DNA of 64,000 nucleotides from Hydrogenophaga sp. (GTDB lineage Bacteria; Pseudomonadota; Gammaproteobacteria; Burkholderiales; Burkholderiaceae_C), in assembly GCA_016790705.1 (NCBI GenBank), contig JAEUOT010000058.1, positions 62,001 to 126,000 on the forward strand, given 5' to 3'. Position numbers and translations under genes: made by a program. Positions 42,033 through 52,951 of the stretch are shown piece by piece (position 1 is the first letter of the stretch; every line of letters begins with the position of its first letter). A model generated the notes under the pieces. It was not told the origin of the DNA. It saw only the letters and a program-made list of their open reading frames with translations, and did not search any database.

Positions 42033-44882
42033 TCAACCCGTGTTGCGCAAGCCGGCGGCGATGCCATTGATCGAGAGATGGATGCCGCGGCGCACCTTTT
42101 CGTCTTCGTTGTCGAGGTCGCCGGTGCGATGGCGCTGCACTAGCTCGACCTGCAGGTGATGGAGCGGATCGATGTAGGGGAAGCGGTGGCGCACCGAGCG
42201 CTGCAGGGCCTCGTTGTTGGCCAGGCGCTGTTTTTCGCCGGTGATCAGGGTCAGGGCTTCGGCCGTGCGGTGCCACTCGGCCTCGATGGCGTCGAACACC
42301 TTTTTGCGCAACTTCTTGTCTTCGACCAGCTCGGCATAGCGCGAGGCCAGGGCCAGGTCGCTCTTGGCCATGACCATGTCCATGTTGGACAGCAGTGTGC
42401 TGAAGAAGGGCCACTGCCTGCACATCTTCTGCAGCAACTCCTTGCGTTGTGCCTGTCCCTTGGCGCCGCCGCCCTTGAGGAAGGTCTGGACCGCCGAGCC
42501 GAAGCCATACCAGCCAGGCAGCGTCAGTCGGCATTGGCCCCAGCTGAAACCCCAGGGAATGGCGCGCAGGTCTTCGATCTTCTGGGTCGCTTTGCGCGAG
42601 GCCGGGCGTGAGCCGATGTTGAGTTCGGCGATCTCGCGGATCGGCGTGGCGGCGAAAAAGTACTCGGGGAAACGCGGCGTGTCGTACACCAGGGCGCGGT
42701 AGGCCTTCATGCTGGCCGACGACAGCTCGGACGCTGCGTCCAGGAAGGCCTTGGGCGCGTTGCGCGTGGGCTGCAGCAGCGTGGCTTCCAGCGTGGCGGC
42801 GACCAGGGTTTCGAGGTTGCGCCGGCCGATCTCGGGGTTGGCGTATTTGGAGCCGATGACTTCGCCCTGCTCGGTCAGGCGGATCTGGCCGCGCACCGTG
42901 CCCGGCGGCTGGGCCAGGATGGCCTGGTAGCTGGGGCCGCCGCCGCGGCCGACGGTGCCGCCGCGGCCGTGGAACATGCGAAGCTGGATCGTCTTGTCTG
43001 CGCCGTTGTTGAGGCTGTCGAACAGCTCGACGAGCGCGATCTCGGCGCGGTAGAGCTCCCAGTTGCTGGTGAAGATGCCGCCGTCCTTGTTGGAGTCGGA
43101 GTAGCCGAGCATGATGTCCTGCTCGCCATAGCCGTCGGCCGCGCCGCGCAGCACCATCTCGCGCACGCCGGGCAAGGCGTAGTAGTCGCGCATGATGGGC
43201 GCCGCGTTGCGCAGGTCTTCGATGGTCTCGAACAGGGGGACGACGATCAGGTCCGTCACCGCCTCTTCGGCGAGCAGACCGCGCACCAATCCGACTTCCT
43301 TCTGCAGCAGCAGCACCTCCAGCAGATCGCTCACGGTTTCTGTGTGGCTGATGATGGCGTGGCGGATCGCGGCGCTGCCATAGCGTTCGCGGGCCAGTCG
43401 CGCGGTCTCGAAGATGGCCAGTTCGCTCTGCGCATGGGCCGAGTAGGTGACGCCGGGCACGCGCAGCGGTCGTGCGTCGTTGAGTTGGCGCAGCAGCACG
43501 TCCCGCTTGGCGGTTTCGTCCAGCGCGCTGTAGTCGCTCTCGATGCGGGCCACCGCCAGCAGCTCGGCCACCACCTCTTCGTGTTTGTCCGAACTCTGGC
43601 GCAGATCCACCGTGGCCAGGTGGAAGCCGAACACCTCGACCGCACGGATCAGCGGACGCAGGCGGCTGCGCACCAGATGCGCGCCGTGGTGCGCCAGCAG
43701 TGAGGCCTCGATGGTGCGCAGGTCGGCCAGCAGTTCGTCGGCGCTGGCGTACGGGTCCTGCGGCGCGACGGCGTGGCGCGCGGCATCGCCGCCGGTCAGG
43801 GCCTTGAGCGTGGCCGCGAGGCGTGCGTACATGCCGGTGAGCGCGCGGCGGTACGGTTCGTCCTGGCGGTGGGCATTGGTGTCGGGCGAACGTTCGGCCA
43901 GGGCCTGCATGTCGGGCGAGACCTTTGTCAGGATGGCCGACACGGACAGCTCGGCGCCGAGCAGATGGACCTGGGTGAGGTGGTGGCGCAGCACCATCTC
44001 GCATTGGCCGCGCAGGGCCAGGTCCAGTGTTTGCGCGGTCACGTTGGGGTTGCCATCTCGGTCGCCGCCGATCCACTGTCCCATGCGCAGGAAGGGCGCG
44101 AGGCCCTCGGCGGCGGCCTCGCCCAGCCCTTCTTCGAGGTCGCGGTAGAGGCGCGGGATCTCGGCCAGGAAAGTGGCCTGGTAATAGCTCAGCGCGTTCT
44201 CGATCTCGTCGGCCACGGTCAGCTTGGTATATCGCAGCAGCCGTGTCTGCCACAACTGCGTGACGCGGGCGCGCAGCTGCAGCTCGTTGTCGGCCAGTTC
44301 GCGTGGCAGCAGGTGGTCGCGCTCGGCCAGCAGGCGCGCAATGTCGCGTTCGGCGTCCAGGATGCTCTTGCGTTGCACCTCGGTCGGGTGGGCGGTCAGC
44401 ACCGGCGAGATGTGGGCCTGGGCCAGCGTCCGGACGATGGTGTCGGCGCCGATCCCGGCCTTGCCCAGGCGCTGCAGGGTCATTGCCAGGCTGCCGGGCT
44501 GCATGTCACCGGCCCGTTCGTGAATGGCGCGACGGCGGATGTGGTGCCGGTCCTCGGCCAGGTTGGCCAGATGGCTGAAATAGGTGAAGGCACGGATCAC
44601 GCTGACCGTTTGCTGGCCCGACAGGCCCTTGAGCAGCTTCTTGAGCGTCTTGTCGGCCGATTCGTCGGCGTGGCGGCGAAACGCCACCGAGAGCTGACGG
44701 ATCAGCTCGATCAGCTCGAACATCGGGCGGCCCTCCTGCTCGCGGATCACATCGCCCAGGATGCGGCCCAGCAGCCGGATGTCCTCGACCAGCGGCTGGT
44801 CCTTGGTCAGTTCGGCGCGGGCGCGTGCCGGTCGGGCATTCGAGGCGGTCTTCTCGGGGCGGCTGGCAGCGTGTCGGCTCAT
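42033..44882 (-). CDS. ppc: Phosphoenolpyruvate carboxylase
   Basis: A 949-residue enzyme of full family length that carboxylates phosphoenolpyruvate to oxaloacetate and refills the citric acid cycle. The catalytic histidine H165 is in [13 protein letters not shown]; the [19 protein letters not shown] loop is near 636-655; [10 protein letters not shown] is present; the protein ends in the conserved RNTG. Divergent from hemC across about 120 bases. Confidence 0.97.
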   Translation of the reverse strand: MSRHAASRPEKTASNARPARARAELTKDQPLVEDIRLLGRILGDVIREQEGRPMFELIELIRQLSVAFRRHADESADKTLKKLLKGLSGQQTVSVIRAFTYFSHLANLAEDRHHIRRRAIHERAGDMQPGSLAMTLQRLGKAGIGADTIVRTLAQAHISPVLTAHPTEVQRKSILDAERDIARLLAERDHLLPRELADNELQLRARVTQLWQTRLLRYTKLTVADEIENALSYYQATFLAEIPRLYRDLEEGLGEAAAEGLAPFLRMGQWIGGDRDGNPNVTAQTLDLALRGQCEMVLRHHLTQVHLLGAELSVSAILTKVSPDMQALAERSPDTNAHRQDEPYRRALTGMYARLAATLKALTGGDAARHAVAPQDPYASADELLADLRTIEASLLAHHGAHLVRSRLRPLIRAVEVFGFHLATVDLRQSSDKHEEVVAELLAVARIESDYSALDETAKRDVLLRQLNDARPLRVPGVTYSAHAQSELAIFETARLARERYGSAAIRHAIISHTETVSDLLEVLLLQKEVGLVRGLLAEEAVTDLIVVPLFETIEDLRNAAPIMRDYYALPGVREMVLRGAADGYGEQDIMLGYSDSNKDGGIFTSNWELYRAEIALVELFDSLNNGADKTIQLRMFHGRGGTVGRGGGPSYQAILAQPPGTVRGQIRLTEQGEVIGSKYANPEIGRRNLETLVAATLEATLLQPTRNAPKAFLDAASELSSASMKAYRALVYDTPRFPEYFFAATPIREIAELNIGSRPASRKATQKIEDLRAIPWGFSWGQCRLTLPGWYGFGSAVQTFLKGGGAKGQAQRKELLQKMCRQWPFFSTLLSNMDMVMAKSDLALASRYAELVEDKKLRKKVFDAIEAEWHRTAEALTLITGEKQRLANNEALQRSVRHRFPYIDPLHHLQVELVQRHRTGDLDNEDEKVRRGIHLSINGIAAGLRNTG

Positions 44883-45006
44883 GGTGTCGAGGTGGGTTTG
44901 CTGAAATTTTGGGCAACGGGCATGCTAGCATCGACTGTTGGGTTTCCCGTTACCAAGCGGGTACGAAAACGCCTTTCGGGGCCTGATCTTTTTTTGCATC
45001 CGTCAC

Positions 45007-45972
45007 GTGTCCATTTCAAACACCTCCGGTGGTCTGAACATCACCATCGCGACCCGCGAAAGCCGACTGGCCTTGTGGCAGGCCGAGCATGTCAAGTCCC
45101 TGTTGCAAGCTTTGGGCCATCGGGTCCAGCTCCTGGGGATGACGACGCAGGGCGACCAGATCCTGGACCGCAGCCTGTCCAAGGTTGGTGGCAAGGGACT
45201 GTTCGTCAAGGAGCTGGAGGTGGCCTTGCAGGAGGGGCGTGCCGACATTGCGGTGCACTCGCTCAAGGACGTGCCCATGGACCTTCCCGAGGGGTTCGCG
45301 CTGGCTTGCGTGATGGAGCGGGAGGACCCGCGCGACGCCTGGGTGTCGCCTGGTTGCGACTCGCTGGCCGATCTGCCACAGGATGCGGTGGTCGGCACCT
45401 CCAGCCTGCGCCGCCTTGTGCTCCTTCGTGAATCGCTGGACCGCCTGGGGCGCCAGGATGTGCGCATCGAACCCCTTCGAGGCAACCTCGATACGCGTCT
45501 GCGCAAGCTGGACGAGGGCCAGTACCACGCCATCGTGCTGGCGGCCGCCGGTCTCAAGCGGCTGGGCCTGTCGGCACGCATCCGTGCCATCTTCGCGCCC
45601 GAGCAGTCGCTGCCCGCCGCCGGTCAGGGGGCCTTGGGTATCGAAATCCGCAGCGACCGCACCGATCTGATGCAGGCCTTGTCACCCTTGGTGCACATGG
45701 GCACCTGGTTGCGCGTCGCGGCTGAACGCACCGTCTCGCGCGCCATGGGGGGCAGTTGCTCGATGCCGCTGGCGGCCTATGCCCGCTGGGCGGATGAAGG
45801 GGCGTCCCATGCCCTGTGTCTGGAAGCGGCCTGGGGCGATCCCGAAGGCCGGACGCCGGTGGTTCGTGTGGCCGAGACTGCGCCCGTGGAGACTCTCGCA
45901 CAGGCAGAGGCACTCGGTCACCGCGTGGCCCAGGCGCTGCGAGCCGGCGGCGCCCAGGTGGCGGGGGGCTGA
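45007..45972 (+). CDS. hemC: Hydroxymethylbilane synthase (porphobilinogen deaminase)
   Basis: A 321-residue enzyme that links four porphobilinogens into hydroxymethylbilane. Visible blocks are [26 protein letters not shown] (catalytic aspartate), [14 protein letters not shown] and the [12 protein letters not shown] loop near 248 whose cysteine holds the dipyrromethane cofactor. The start is uncertain: GTG at 45007 gives a family-length protein but lacks a clear ribosome-binding site; an in-frame TTG at 44938 adds 23 unlikely residues. It starts the hemC-hemD-hemX-hemY operon. Confidence 0.95.
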   Translation: MSISNTSGGLNITIATRESRLALWQAEHVKSLLQALGHRVQLLGMTTQGDQILDRSLSKVGGKGLFVKELEVALQEGRADIAVHSLKDVPMDLPEGFALACVMEREDPRDAWVSPGCDSLADLPQDAVVGTSSLRRLVLLRESLDRLGRQDVRIEPLRGNLDTRLRKLDEGQYHAIVLAAAGLKRLGLSARIRAIFAPEQSLPAAGQGALGIEIRSDRTDLMQALSPLVHMGTWLRVAAERTVSRAMGGSCSMPLAAYARWADEGASHALCLEAAWGDPEGRTPVVRVAETAPVETLAQAEALGHRVAQALRAGGAQVAGG

Positions 45973-45975
45973 ACG

Positions 45976-46827
45976 GTGGCGGCGGCGCCGGACGCAGCGC
46001 GCCGACCCCGGGTGATCGTGACGCGGCCGGCAGACGAGGCCACCAACTGGGTCGAGGCGCTGCAGTCGCGCGGCTGGCAGACGTTGGCATTGCCGTTGAT
46101 CGGAATCGGCGAACCTTCCGATCCTGCGGTTCGTGCGAACCTGCAGCGAGTTCGTGAGCAGTGGGCCTCGTTTGACGCACTGATGTTCGTGAGCTCGGCC
46201 GCCGTGCAGCATTTTTTTGCCGGTCTGCCGGCAACGACGACCGCAGACAAGAGGGACACCCGCTTCTGGGCGCCAGGACCTGGCACTGCACGCGCCCTCA
46301 AGGCGGTTCTGGCGGGGCACGGCATTGCCGCATCCCGTGTCGACGCGCCTGCGGATGATGCCGCGCAGTTCGACTCGGAACACCTCTGGCCTGTGGTGAG
46401 TGCGCAGATCCATCCGGGCGTTCGCGTGCTGGTGGTGCGCGGCGCGTCGCCGGACGCTGACCGTCCGCCGCAGACGGCAGGCAGCGGGAGGGAGTGGTTG
46501 ATCGCGCGTTGCCAGGAGAAGGGCGCACAGGTGGAGGTGTGCTGTGCCTACGAGCGCCGGGCACCGCAATGGACCGCTGCACAGCAGGCGCAGGCCGCTG
46601 AGGCGAGGGGGCCGGACAGCCTGTGGCTGTTCAGCAGTTCGGAGGCGCTGGGTCATCTGCGGGCCTTGCTGCCCGGCACCGACTGGTCCCGCGCGAGGGC
46701 GGTGTGTACGCACGACCGCATTGCGAGTGCGGCACGCGAAACCGGGTTCGGGTGGGTGATGAGCTGTCGCCCGGCGATGGAAGACGTGTTGCGCGGCCTA
46801 GAATCGCTGCAGGGTGTCTCCTCATGA
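45976..46827 (+). CDS. hemD: Uroporphyrinogen-III synthase
   Basis: A 283-residue enzyme that closes hydroxymethylbilane to uroporphyrinogen III. The sequence is poorly conserved in this family, but the two-domain pattern is visible: RPRVIVTRPADEATNWVEAL at the start, ALMFVSSAAVQHFF near 65, WAPGPGTARAL near 100, LVVRGASP near 155 and LWLFSSSEALGHL near 217. GTG start three bases after hemC. Its end overlaps hemX by ATGA. Confidence 0.92.
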   Translation: MAAAPDAARRPRVIVTRPADEATNWVEALQSRGWQTLALPLIGIGEPSDPAVRANLQRVREQWASFDALMFVSSAAVQHFFAGLPATTTADKRDTRFWAPGPGTARALKAVLAGHGIAASRVDAPADDAAQFDSEHLWPVVSAQIHPGVRVLVVRGASPDADRPPQTAGSGREWLIARCQEKGAQVEVCCAYERRAPQWTAAQQAQAAEARGPDSLWLFSSSEALGHLRALLPGTDWSRARAVCTHDRIASAARETGFGWVMSCRPAMEDVLRGLESLQGVSS

Positions 46828-48017
46828 GTTCCGATACTTCCGACAGCAACTCCCCAACCACAGCGGCCTCCGCAGCAGCGACCACGTCACCAGCCGTCGC
46901 TGACGCCTTGGTGCCCGCTCGCCGCGGCTTGAGCTGGCTGGCCATTGCGGCGCTGTTGCTGGCGGTGCTGGCGCTGCTGATGGCCGGGCTGCTGTGGCAG
47001 AAACTGGATTTCACCCAACGCGAGCTGGCCCGGCGCAGCCAGGACAGCGCCACGCAGTCTGCCGAAACCCGGTCGCTGGCGGTCCAGGCCGAGGCACAGG
47101 CCAAGGAGCTGCAGGCGCGATTGGCGGTGGCGGAGGTCAGGCTCTCGGAGGTCAGCCTCCAGCGCTCGCAACTGGAAGAGCTGATGCTGACACTGTCGCG
47201 CTCGCGCGATGACAACCTGGTGCAGGACCTGGAGTCGGCGCTGCGGCTGGCGCAGCAGCAGGCCCAACTGACCGGCAGTGTGCAGCCGCTGCTGGTGGCC
47301 TTGCAGTCTGCCGATGCGCGGATTGCGCGTGCCGCCCAGCCGCGCCTGAACCCGGTGCAGCGTGCAATCGCCCGCGACGTGCAGCGCATCCGCAGCGCGA
47401 CGGTCGCGGACGTCCCGTCGCTGGTCCAGCGGCTGGATGATCTGGTGCGTCGTGTCGATCAGTGGCCCGTGCCCAACGAAGTAGGTCCGCTGGCGACCGC
47501 CTCGCACCCGAAGGCGCCCGTCGCAGCGAAGACCCCGGCACGTGCGCCGTCCAAGGCCGATGCCAGACCGGCCGCGCCGGCCAACACCCCCATGCCCATT
47601 GAACCGACCGAGCCGGTGCTCAGTGGCTGGGACAGTGCCGTTCAAGGGTGGAATGCCTTCTGGCGCAAGGTCTGGGAGGACACCACGCGCAGTGGTCGTG
47701 AACTGGTTCGGGTCAGTCGCATTGATCGGCCGGAGGCCGCCTTGCTGGCGCCGGAACAGGCGTTCTTCCTGAGGGAGAACCTCAAGCTGCGTCTGCTCAA
47801 CGCCCGCCTGGGCCTGCTCGCACGCCAGATGGATGCGGTGCAGGATGACCTCAAGACCATCGAGACCTCGCTGATCCGCCATTTCGACACCGCGGCGCCG
47901 GATGTGGCGGCGGCTCAACAGGTCGTGGCCCAGTTGCGGACCGAGCTTGCGGCGACGCAGTTGCCGCAACCCGAAGAAACCCTGGCGGCTCTGACGGTGG
48001 CCGCCGGAGGGCGCTGA
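46824..48017 (+). CDS. hemX: HemX family protein
   Basis: A 397-residue inner-membrane protein: about 35 disordered Ser/Thr/Ala residues, one membrane helix (LSWLAIAALLLAVLALLMAGLLW, about 37-59), then a long periplasmic coiled coil (about 60-160) and a helical C-terminal domain. An Ala/Pro-rich linker lies at about 230-255. HemX proteins sit between hemD and hemY in proteobacteria; their role in tetrapyrrole handling is not firmly known. Start overlaps the hemD stop. Confidence 0.88.
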   Translation: MSSDTSDSNSPTTAASAAATTSPAVADALVPARRGLSWLAIAALLLAVLALLMAGLLWQKLDFTQRELARRSQDSATQSAETRSLAVQAEAQAKELQARLAVAEVRLSEVSLQRSQLEELMLTLSRSRDDNLVQDLESALRLAQQQAQLTGSVQPLLVALQSADARIARAAQPRLNPVQRAIARDVQRIRSATVADVPSLVQRLDDLVRRVDQWPVPNEVGPLATASHPKAPVAAKTPARAPSKADARPAAPANTPMPIEPTEPVLSGWDSAVQGWNAFWRKVWEDTTRSGRELVRVSRIDRPEAALLAPEQAFFLRENLKLRLLNARLGLLARQMDAVQDDLKTIETSLIRHFDTAAPDVAAAQQVVAQLRTELAATQLPQPEETLAALTVAAGGR

Positions 48018-49333
48018 TGCACAGCATTCGGCGACAGGCCGGCGCAATGCGCAACGTGTTCTGGCTGCTCGGGCTGGCCGCGCTGGCGGTGGCTTTGGCG
48101 CTGCTGGTGGGGCACAACCAGGCGATGCTCAGCCTGTTCTGGCCGCCTTACCGCTTCGACGTGTCCTTCAATTTCGTGCTGCTGTGCTTGGTGGTCGGCT
48201 TTGTGCTGCTCTACCTGGCCATCCGTGCGTTCACCCTGCTGCGCGAGTTGCCGCAACAGGCGCGGCGCTGGCGCAGCCAGCAGATGGAGCGCGCGGCCGT
48301 GGGGGCTGTGATGGACTCGCTGGCCCACCACCTGGCCGGCCGCTTTGTGCGGGCGCAGTCGGCGGCGCTGTCTGCGCTGGAACAGCTCAACAGCCAGCCA
48401 GCCGAGCAGTGGCCGCGTCGCGGGCAACTGCAGATGCTCGCCCACCTGCTGGTGGCCGAGGCGGCGCAGTCGCTGCAGAACCGCAATACGCGGGATGAGC
48501 ACCTGCAGGCGGTTCTGCATCCGGGCTTGGCCAAGGCATCGCCGGAGGTGCGCGAGGGCGCCCTGCTCAGGGCGGTGCGCTGGGCGGTGGAAGACCGTGA
48601 CGTGCAGACCGCGCGCACCGTGCTGGCAGAGCTGCCGCAGGGTGCGGCACGGCGCATCCAGGCCCTGCGGCTGAAGCTGCGGGTGGCGCGGCTGGCCGGT
48701 GCGACCGGAGAGGCGCTGGAGACTGCCCGCCTGCTGGCCAAACACCGTGCGTTCTCCCCGGATGCCTCGCGTTCCATCGTGCGCGGACTGGCGATGGATG
48801 CGCTGCACGAGGCGCGCGACCTGTCGCAGTTGCAGGTGGTCTGGTCCCGTCTGGATGCCTCGGAGCGGGCCATGCCCGAACTGGTGCTGGCCGCGGCCAA
48901 GGGCGCCCACCGGCTGGCGGCCACCGAGCCTTTGGACGACGACGTCGTGTCGCAGGCCTCGGCCATGGTCTGTGCCTGGCTTGAACCGGTCTGGCCGGGT
49001 TTTGTTTCGCTGGATGGTGACCTTCAGTGTCGGCTTGCGATGGTGATGGAGCCGGTACTGGCGGGGCTGGATGCGGGCTGGCTGGCCCGGCTGGAGCAGA
49101 GCCAGCGCCAATGGCCCAACAATGCCTACCTGCAGTACCTGACCGGTCAGGCGTGCCGCCAACGCCAGCTTTGGGGCAAGGCGGCACAGTTGCTGGGGCA
49201 GGCCAGTCTGAGCCTGCGCGACCCTCTGTTGCTGCGCCGGACCTGGTGTGCGCTGGCGCAGTTGGCGGAAGAAAGGGGCGACCTGGCGGCTGCGCAGAGC
49301 GCCTGGAAACGGGCGGCGCAGATGAACGACTGA
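48017..49333 (+). CDS. hemY: HemY, tetratricopeptide-type inner-membrane protein
   Basis: A 438-residue protein (not the protoporphyrinogen oxidase of the same name in other bacteria). Two membrane helices at about 13-35 and 50-75, with LFWPPYRFDVSFNF between them as is typical of the family, precede helical repeats up to residue 430. The start shares one base with the hemX stop; an ATG ten codons later (MRNVFWLLG) is an alternative. A bidirectional terminator follows. Confidence 0.9.
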   Translation: MHSIRRQAGAMRNVFWLLGLAALAVALALLVGHNQAMLSLFWPPYRFDVSFNFVLLCLVVGFVLLYLAIRAFTLLRELPQQARRWRSQQMERAAVGAVMDSLAHHLAGRFVRAQSAALSALEQLNSQPAEQWPRRGQLQMLAHLLVAEAAQSLQNRNTRDEHLQAVLHPGLAKASPEVREGALLRAVRWAVEDRDVQTARTVLAELPQGAARRIQALRLKLRVARLAGATGEALETARLLAKHRAFSPDASRSIVRGLAMDALHEARDLSQLQVVWSRLDASERAMPELVLAAAKGAHRLAATEPLDDDVVSQASAMVCAWLEPVWPGFVSLDGDLQCRLAMVMEPVLAGLDAGWLARLEQSQRQWPNNAYLQYLTGQACRQRQLWGKAAQLLGQASLSLRDPLLLRRTWCALAQLAEERGDLAAAQSAWKRAAQMND

Positions 49334-49386
49334 AGGTCGCGTTGCCGAGCTGCAGTCGACCAGTCTCCTGGTGAGCGTGCCCAAAG

Positions 49387-49414
49387 AAAAAACCGACCCT
49401 CAGGTCGGTTTTTT
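49387..49414. terminator. Bidirectional terminator between hemY and rne
   Basis: The stem AACCGACC / GGTCGGTT with loop CTCA is flanked by an A-run on the left and a T-run on the right, so it serves hemY on the plus strand and rne on the minus strand. Confidence 0.9.
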
Positions 49415-49448
49415 CTTGGACGGTTGCGGCTTCGAAGCCGCGCCCGCA

Positions 49449-52325
49449 TCAGCGGTTCTCGAACGGCAGAACCAGGTTGCTCAGGTCCTTGCGTGTCTCG
49501 ACCAGCACCAGCGGGCCTTCGTCGATCACCACCACCGGCTTGGGTTCGCGGGGCACATGGATGGGCTTGGGTTCGGCTGCGATCGCAGCCTGTACGGCAG
49601 CGACCTTGTCGGCATCCGAGTTGACCCACTGCAGACCGCTGTCGTTCGCGACGCGACTGAGCTCGTCCATCGACAGGGCATACGGTGTCACCTTGGGCAT
49701 GCCCTTGGCCACGGGTGCCGCAGGGCGGTCCGATGGGCGAGCGGTGGCAGCGGCTGCCGGCTCCACGGGAGCGATCGATGCCGTAGCGGCGACAGGCGCC
49801 ACCGGTGCAGCGGAGGGCTGGGTGAAGTAGCTGCGCCGCGGCTCGTTCTCGGTCGCTTCGGTGGATGGCGGCGGCACATCGGCTTCGGCAGCCGTCTGGG
49901 CCGGCTCGCCATCACGCGGCGCACGCTCACGGCGATCGCGGCCGTATCGGTCACGGCTGCGGCGCTCGCGCGGGGCACGCGGTGCCGCGTTGTCGCCGCC
50001 TGCCTCGTCTCCCATGGGGACGACACCAGCGTCCGTGGTCGGCTGAACCGCCTGTTCGTTGGCGGACGGGCCGGCTTCGGTCAGCGGCTGAGCCTGCGCT
50101 TCGGCATTTTCACCACCCTGACGGCGGCGGTTCTCGCCGCCGCGGCCATTGCGGCGTTCGCGACGACCGCCATCGGCGGCGGCATCGGCGACCTCTGCGG
50201 AGGCCGGGTTGGCCACGGCCAGCATGTTTTCCGTCACAGCCGCGTCTGCTGCTGCAGTCTCCGGCCGGTTGCCACCATCACGGCGGCCGTCCCGGCGCTG
50301 TTGGCCGTTGCGGCCCTGCTGGTTTTCGGCGCGTTCGCCGCCACGGTTGTCGCCACGGCGCTGCTCGCCGCCTCGGCCCTGACCTTCGGCGCGCTCACCA
50401 CGCGGCGGGCGGTTGCCATCCCGGCGCTCACCCTTGTCGGCGCGGTCGCCCCGGCCCTCACCATTGCGGCCACCGCGGTTGCGACCGTCGCGAGGTCCCT
50501 TGTTGTCGCTGCGCTCGGTTTTGGCGACCTCCGGCGTGGGGGTCGGCGCAGGCACCACGGCCGCAGGAGCCGCAGGAGCACCGAACAGACTCTTGAGCCA
50601 GCCGAAGAAACCCTTCTCGGCCGGCGCTTTGGCGACCGGTGCCGGAGCGGCTGGAGCGGGTGCAACCACCTGAACCGGGGCGGGCGCAGGGGCTTCCGGC
50701 TTCGGGGCGACGACCGGCGCGGGGCCGTCGAAGACCACGCCCTTGATGACGGGTTCCTGCTTGTTGGTGCGTTCCTGGCTGCGGCGCGTGAAGCTGGTCG
50801 GGTCGTCCACTTCCTCGGCCAGCTTGTAGCTGGAGTCGAGGTTGTCCAGGCGCGGGTCGTCGTGCTTGAGGCGCTCGAGCTTGTAGTTCGGCGTATCCAG
50901 CGACTTGTTGGGCACCAGCAGCACGTTGATGCGCTGCTTGAGTTCGATCTTGGTGATTTCGGTGCGCTTCTCGTTGAGCAGGAAGCTGGCGACTTCGACC
51001 GGCACCTGCACCAGCACGGCCGCCGTGCTGTCCTTGAGCGACTCTTCCTGGATCACGCGCAGGATCTGCAGCGCAGAGCTTTCGGTGTCGCGGATGTGGC
51101 CGGAGCCGCCGCAGCGCGGGCAGGGGATCGATGCGCCTTCGCTGAGCATGGGCTTGAGCCGCTGGCGGCTCATTTCGAGCAGGCCGAACTTGCTGATGGA
51201 GCCGAACTGAACGCGGGCGCGGTCCTGGCGCAGCGCGTCGCGCAGGCGGTTTTCCACTTCGCGGCGGTTCTTCGACTCTTCCATGTCGATGAAGTCGATC
51301 ACGATCAGGCCGCCAAGGTCGCGCAGGCGGGCCTGGCGCGCCACTTCGTCGGCGGCTTCCAGGTTGGTGCGGGTCGCGGTTTCCTCGATGTCGCCGCCCT
51401 TGATGGCGCGGGCCGAGTTCACGTCCACCGCGACCAGCGCTTCGGTCTGGTCGATCACGATGGCGCCGCCGCTGGGCAACTGGACGATGCGGCTGTAGGC
51501 GGTCTCGATCTGGTGCTCGATCTGGAAGCGGCTGAACAGCGGCGCGTCGTCGCGGTAGCGCTTGACGCGGTGGCCGTGCTCAGGCATCACGTGGCTCATG
51601 AATTGGTGAGCCTGTTCGTAGATGTCGTCGGTGTCGATCAGGATCTCGCCGATGTCGCTGTTGAAGTAGTCGCGGATCGCGCGGATCACCAGGCTCGATT
51701 CCTGGTAGATCAGGAAGGCGCCCTTGCCGCCCTTGGCCGCGCCGTCGATGGCGTTCCACAGCTTGAGCAGGTAGTTCAGGTCCCACTGCAGCTCGGCCGC
51801 TTCACGGCCGATGCCGGCGGTGCGGGCGATGATGCTCATGCCGTTGGGGTACTCGAGCTGGTCCAGCGCCTGCTTGAGTTCCTGGCGGTCTTCGCCTTCG
51901 ATGCGGCGGCTCACGCCACCACCGCGCGGGTTGTTGGGCATCAGCACCACGTAGCGGCCGGCCAGGCTGACGAAGGTCGTCAGGGCCGCGCCCTTGTTGC
52001 CGCGCTCTTCTTTTTCGACCTGGACCAGCAGCTCCTGGCCTTCCTTGATCACGTCGTTGATGCGGGCCTGGGACGGGGAGACATTGCCCTGGAAATACTG
52101 CTTGGAGATTTCCTTGAACGGCAGGAAGCCGTGGCGGTCTTCGCCGTAGTCGACGAAGCAGGCTTCGAGCGAGGGCTCGACGCGGGTGACGACGGCCTTG
52201 TAGATGTTGCCCTTGCGCTGTTCGCGCCCTTCGATTTCGATTTCGTAGTCGAGCAGTTTCTGCCCGTCCACGATCGCCAGGCGGCGCTCTTCGGCCTGCG
52301 TGGCGTTGATCAGCATGCGCTTCAT
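49449..52325 (-). CDS. rne: Ribonuclease E
   Basis: A 958-residue endoribonuclease that starts mRNA decay and processes stable RNA. N-terminal S1 domain (about 37-120, [20 protein letters not shown]); catalytic aspartate in [11 protein letters not shown] near 300; zinc link CPRCGG near 404 that holds the tetramer. The last 430 residues are disordered and rich in Arg, Gly, Glu, Ala and Pro, the usual scaffold tail. It ends with a conserved short block ([20 protein letters not shown]). The ATG is 626 bases from the rluC start, leaving room for a long 5' leader. Confidence 0.96.
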   Translation of the reverse strand: MKRMLINATQAEERRLAIVDGQKLLDYEIEIEGREQRKGNIYKAVVTRVEPSLEACFVDYGEDRHGFLPFKEISKQYFQGNVSPSQARINDVIKEGQELLVQVEKEERGNKGAALTTFVSLAGRYVVLMPNNPRGGGVSRRIEGEDRQELKQALDQLEYPNGMSIIARTAGIGREAAELQWDLNYLLKLWNAIDGAAKGGKGAFLIYQESSLVIRAIRDYFNSDIGEILIDTDDIYEQAHQFMSHVMPEHGHRVKRYRDDAPLFSRFQIEHQIETAYSRIVQLPSGGAIVIDQTEALVAVDVNSARAIKGGDIEETATRTNLEAADEVARQARLRDLGGLIVIDFIDMEESKNRREVENRLRDALRQDRARVQFGSISKFGLLEMSRQRLKPMLSEGASIPCPRCGGSGHIRDTESSALQILRVIQEESLKDSTAAVLVQVPVEVASFLLNEKRTEITKIELKQRINVLLVPNKSLDTPNYKLERLKHDDPRLDNLDSSYKLAEEVDDPTSFTRRSQERTNKQEPVIKGVVFDGPAPVVAPKPEAPAPAPVQVVAPAPAAPAPVAKAPAEKGFFGWLKSLFGAPAAPAAVVPAPTPTPEVAKTERSDNKGPRDGRNRGGRNGEGRGDRADKGERRDGNRPPRGERAEGQGRGGEQRRGDNRGGERAENQQGRNGQQRRDGRRDGGNRPETAAADAAVTENMLAVANPASAEVADAAADGGRRERRNGRGGENRRRQGGENAEAQAQPLTEAGPSANEQAVQPTTDAGVVPMGDEAGGDNAAPRAPRERRSRDRYGRDRRERAPRDGEPAQTAAEADVPPPSTEATENEPRRSYFTQPSAAPVAPVAATASIAPVEPAAAATARPSDRPAAPVAKGMPKVTPYALSMDELSRVANDSGLQWVNSDADKVAAVQAAIAAEPKPIHVPREPKPVVVIDEGPLVLVETRKDLSNLVLPFENR

Positions 52326-52951
52326 GATGCGTTTTCCTTTTCACTGTCGCTGACAAAAGCGGGCGGACAGGCCGCTCGCCGGAATGCCGGGACCAGCAAA
52401 GAAACGCGAACGGGGAGGAATTGCCGGAGAGCCGTTGACCGGATGCGATGTCCCGACTTCATCGGGTAGCTCGCGTGGCAGGGTCCGGGCGCAGATGCGG
52501 CCAGACCCACGTCCGGATCAGGGCGTAGGCGCGTGGATGTGGGTGAGCAGACGGGGCCAGATGGATGTCGCTGACATGGATCTTGCCGATGATTTCTCTG
52601 TATTCACTTGATCCTCGGTCAGCCCAGTCTGCCCGCCGGTGGCGTGACAGGGATCGGCTGGCCGATGAAGGTATTCCGTATCGGGTTCGCTTTTCTTCGG
52701 TCAGGTCCGCCCGCAGCGTCCTTCCGGTGGGGGCCGTCCGACGGCGTTCATCGCGCGTCGGAAGGGGCCCACGCCGGGTGCGGCGGGTGGCACAGGTGCC
52801 CTGTCGTGCACGGTCCCGGCCTCTTGGCGCGGCACCTTTTGCAGTGACTGTCTTAAACTAAGGAAAATCAATCACTTACAACGCACGACTGGCGCGACAC
52901 ATTATAGAGGGATGCCTTGGTCCCTGGTGTGCAGTTGGCGGCGACAAACCC
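52326..52951. promoter_or_regulatory. Divergent rne/rluC control region
   Basis: 626 bases without a gene. Near the right end TTACAA (52876-52881) and CATTAT (52900-52905), 18 bases apart, form a plausible sigma-70 promoter for rluC. Read the other way, TTGTAA in the same place followed 17-18 bases later by TTTAAG could start rne. That would give rne a leader of over 500 bases, as in enterobacteria where the leader lets RNase E limit its own message. The promoter calls are by eye. Confidence 0.5.

Noticed and set aside
38745-42159. Long plus-strand frames opposite trpS, the M50 protease, the YciO-like and the PHP genes
   Set aside because: Antisense open frames are common in GC-rich DNA; the minus-strand products have clear family motifs.
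44938-45006. N-terminal extension of hemC from a TTG at 44938
   Set aside because: The extra 23 residues resemble translated leader DNA, and the family length is reached from GTG at 45007.
49371-52469. 1032-codon plus-strand frame opposite rne
   Set aside because: Antisense shadow of the RNase E gene; repetitive Ala/Ala-Val and His-Asp composition reflects reverse-read Arg/Glu/Asp codons.
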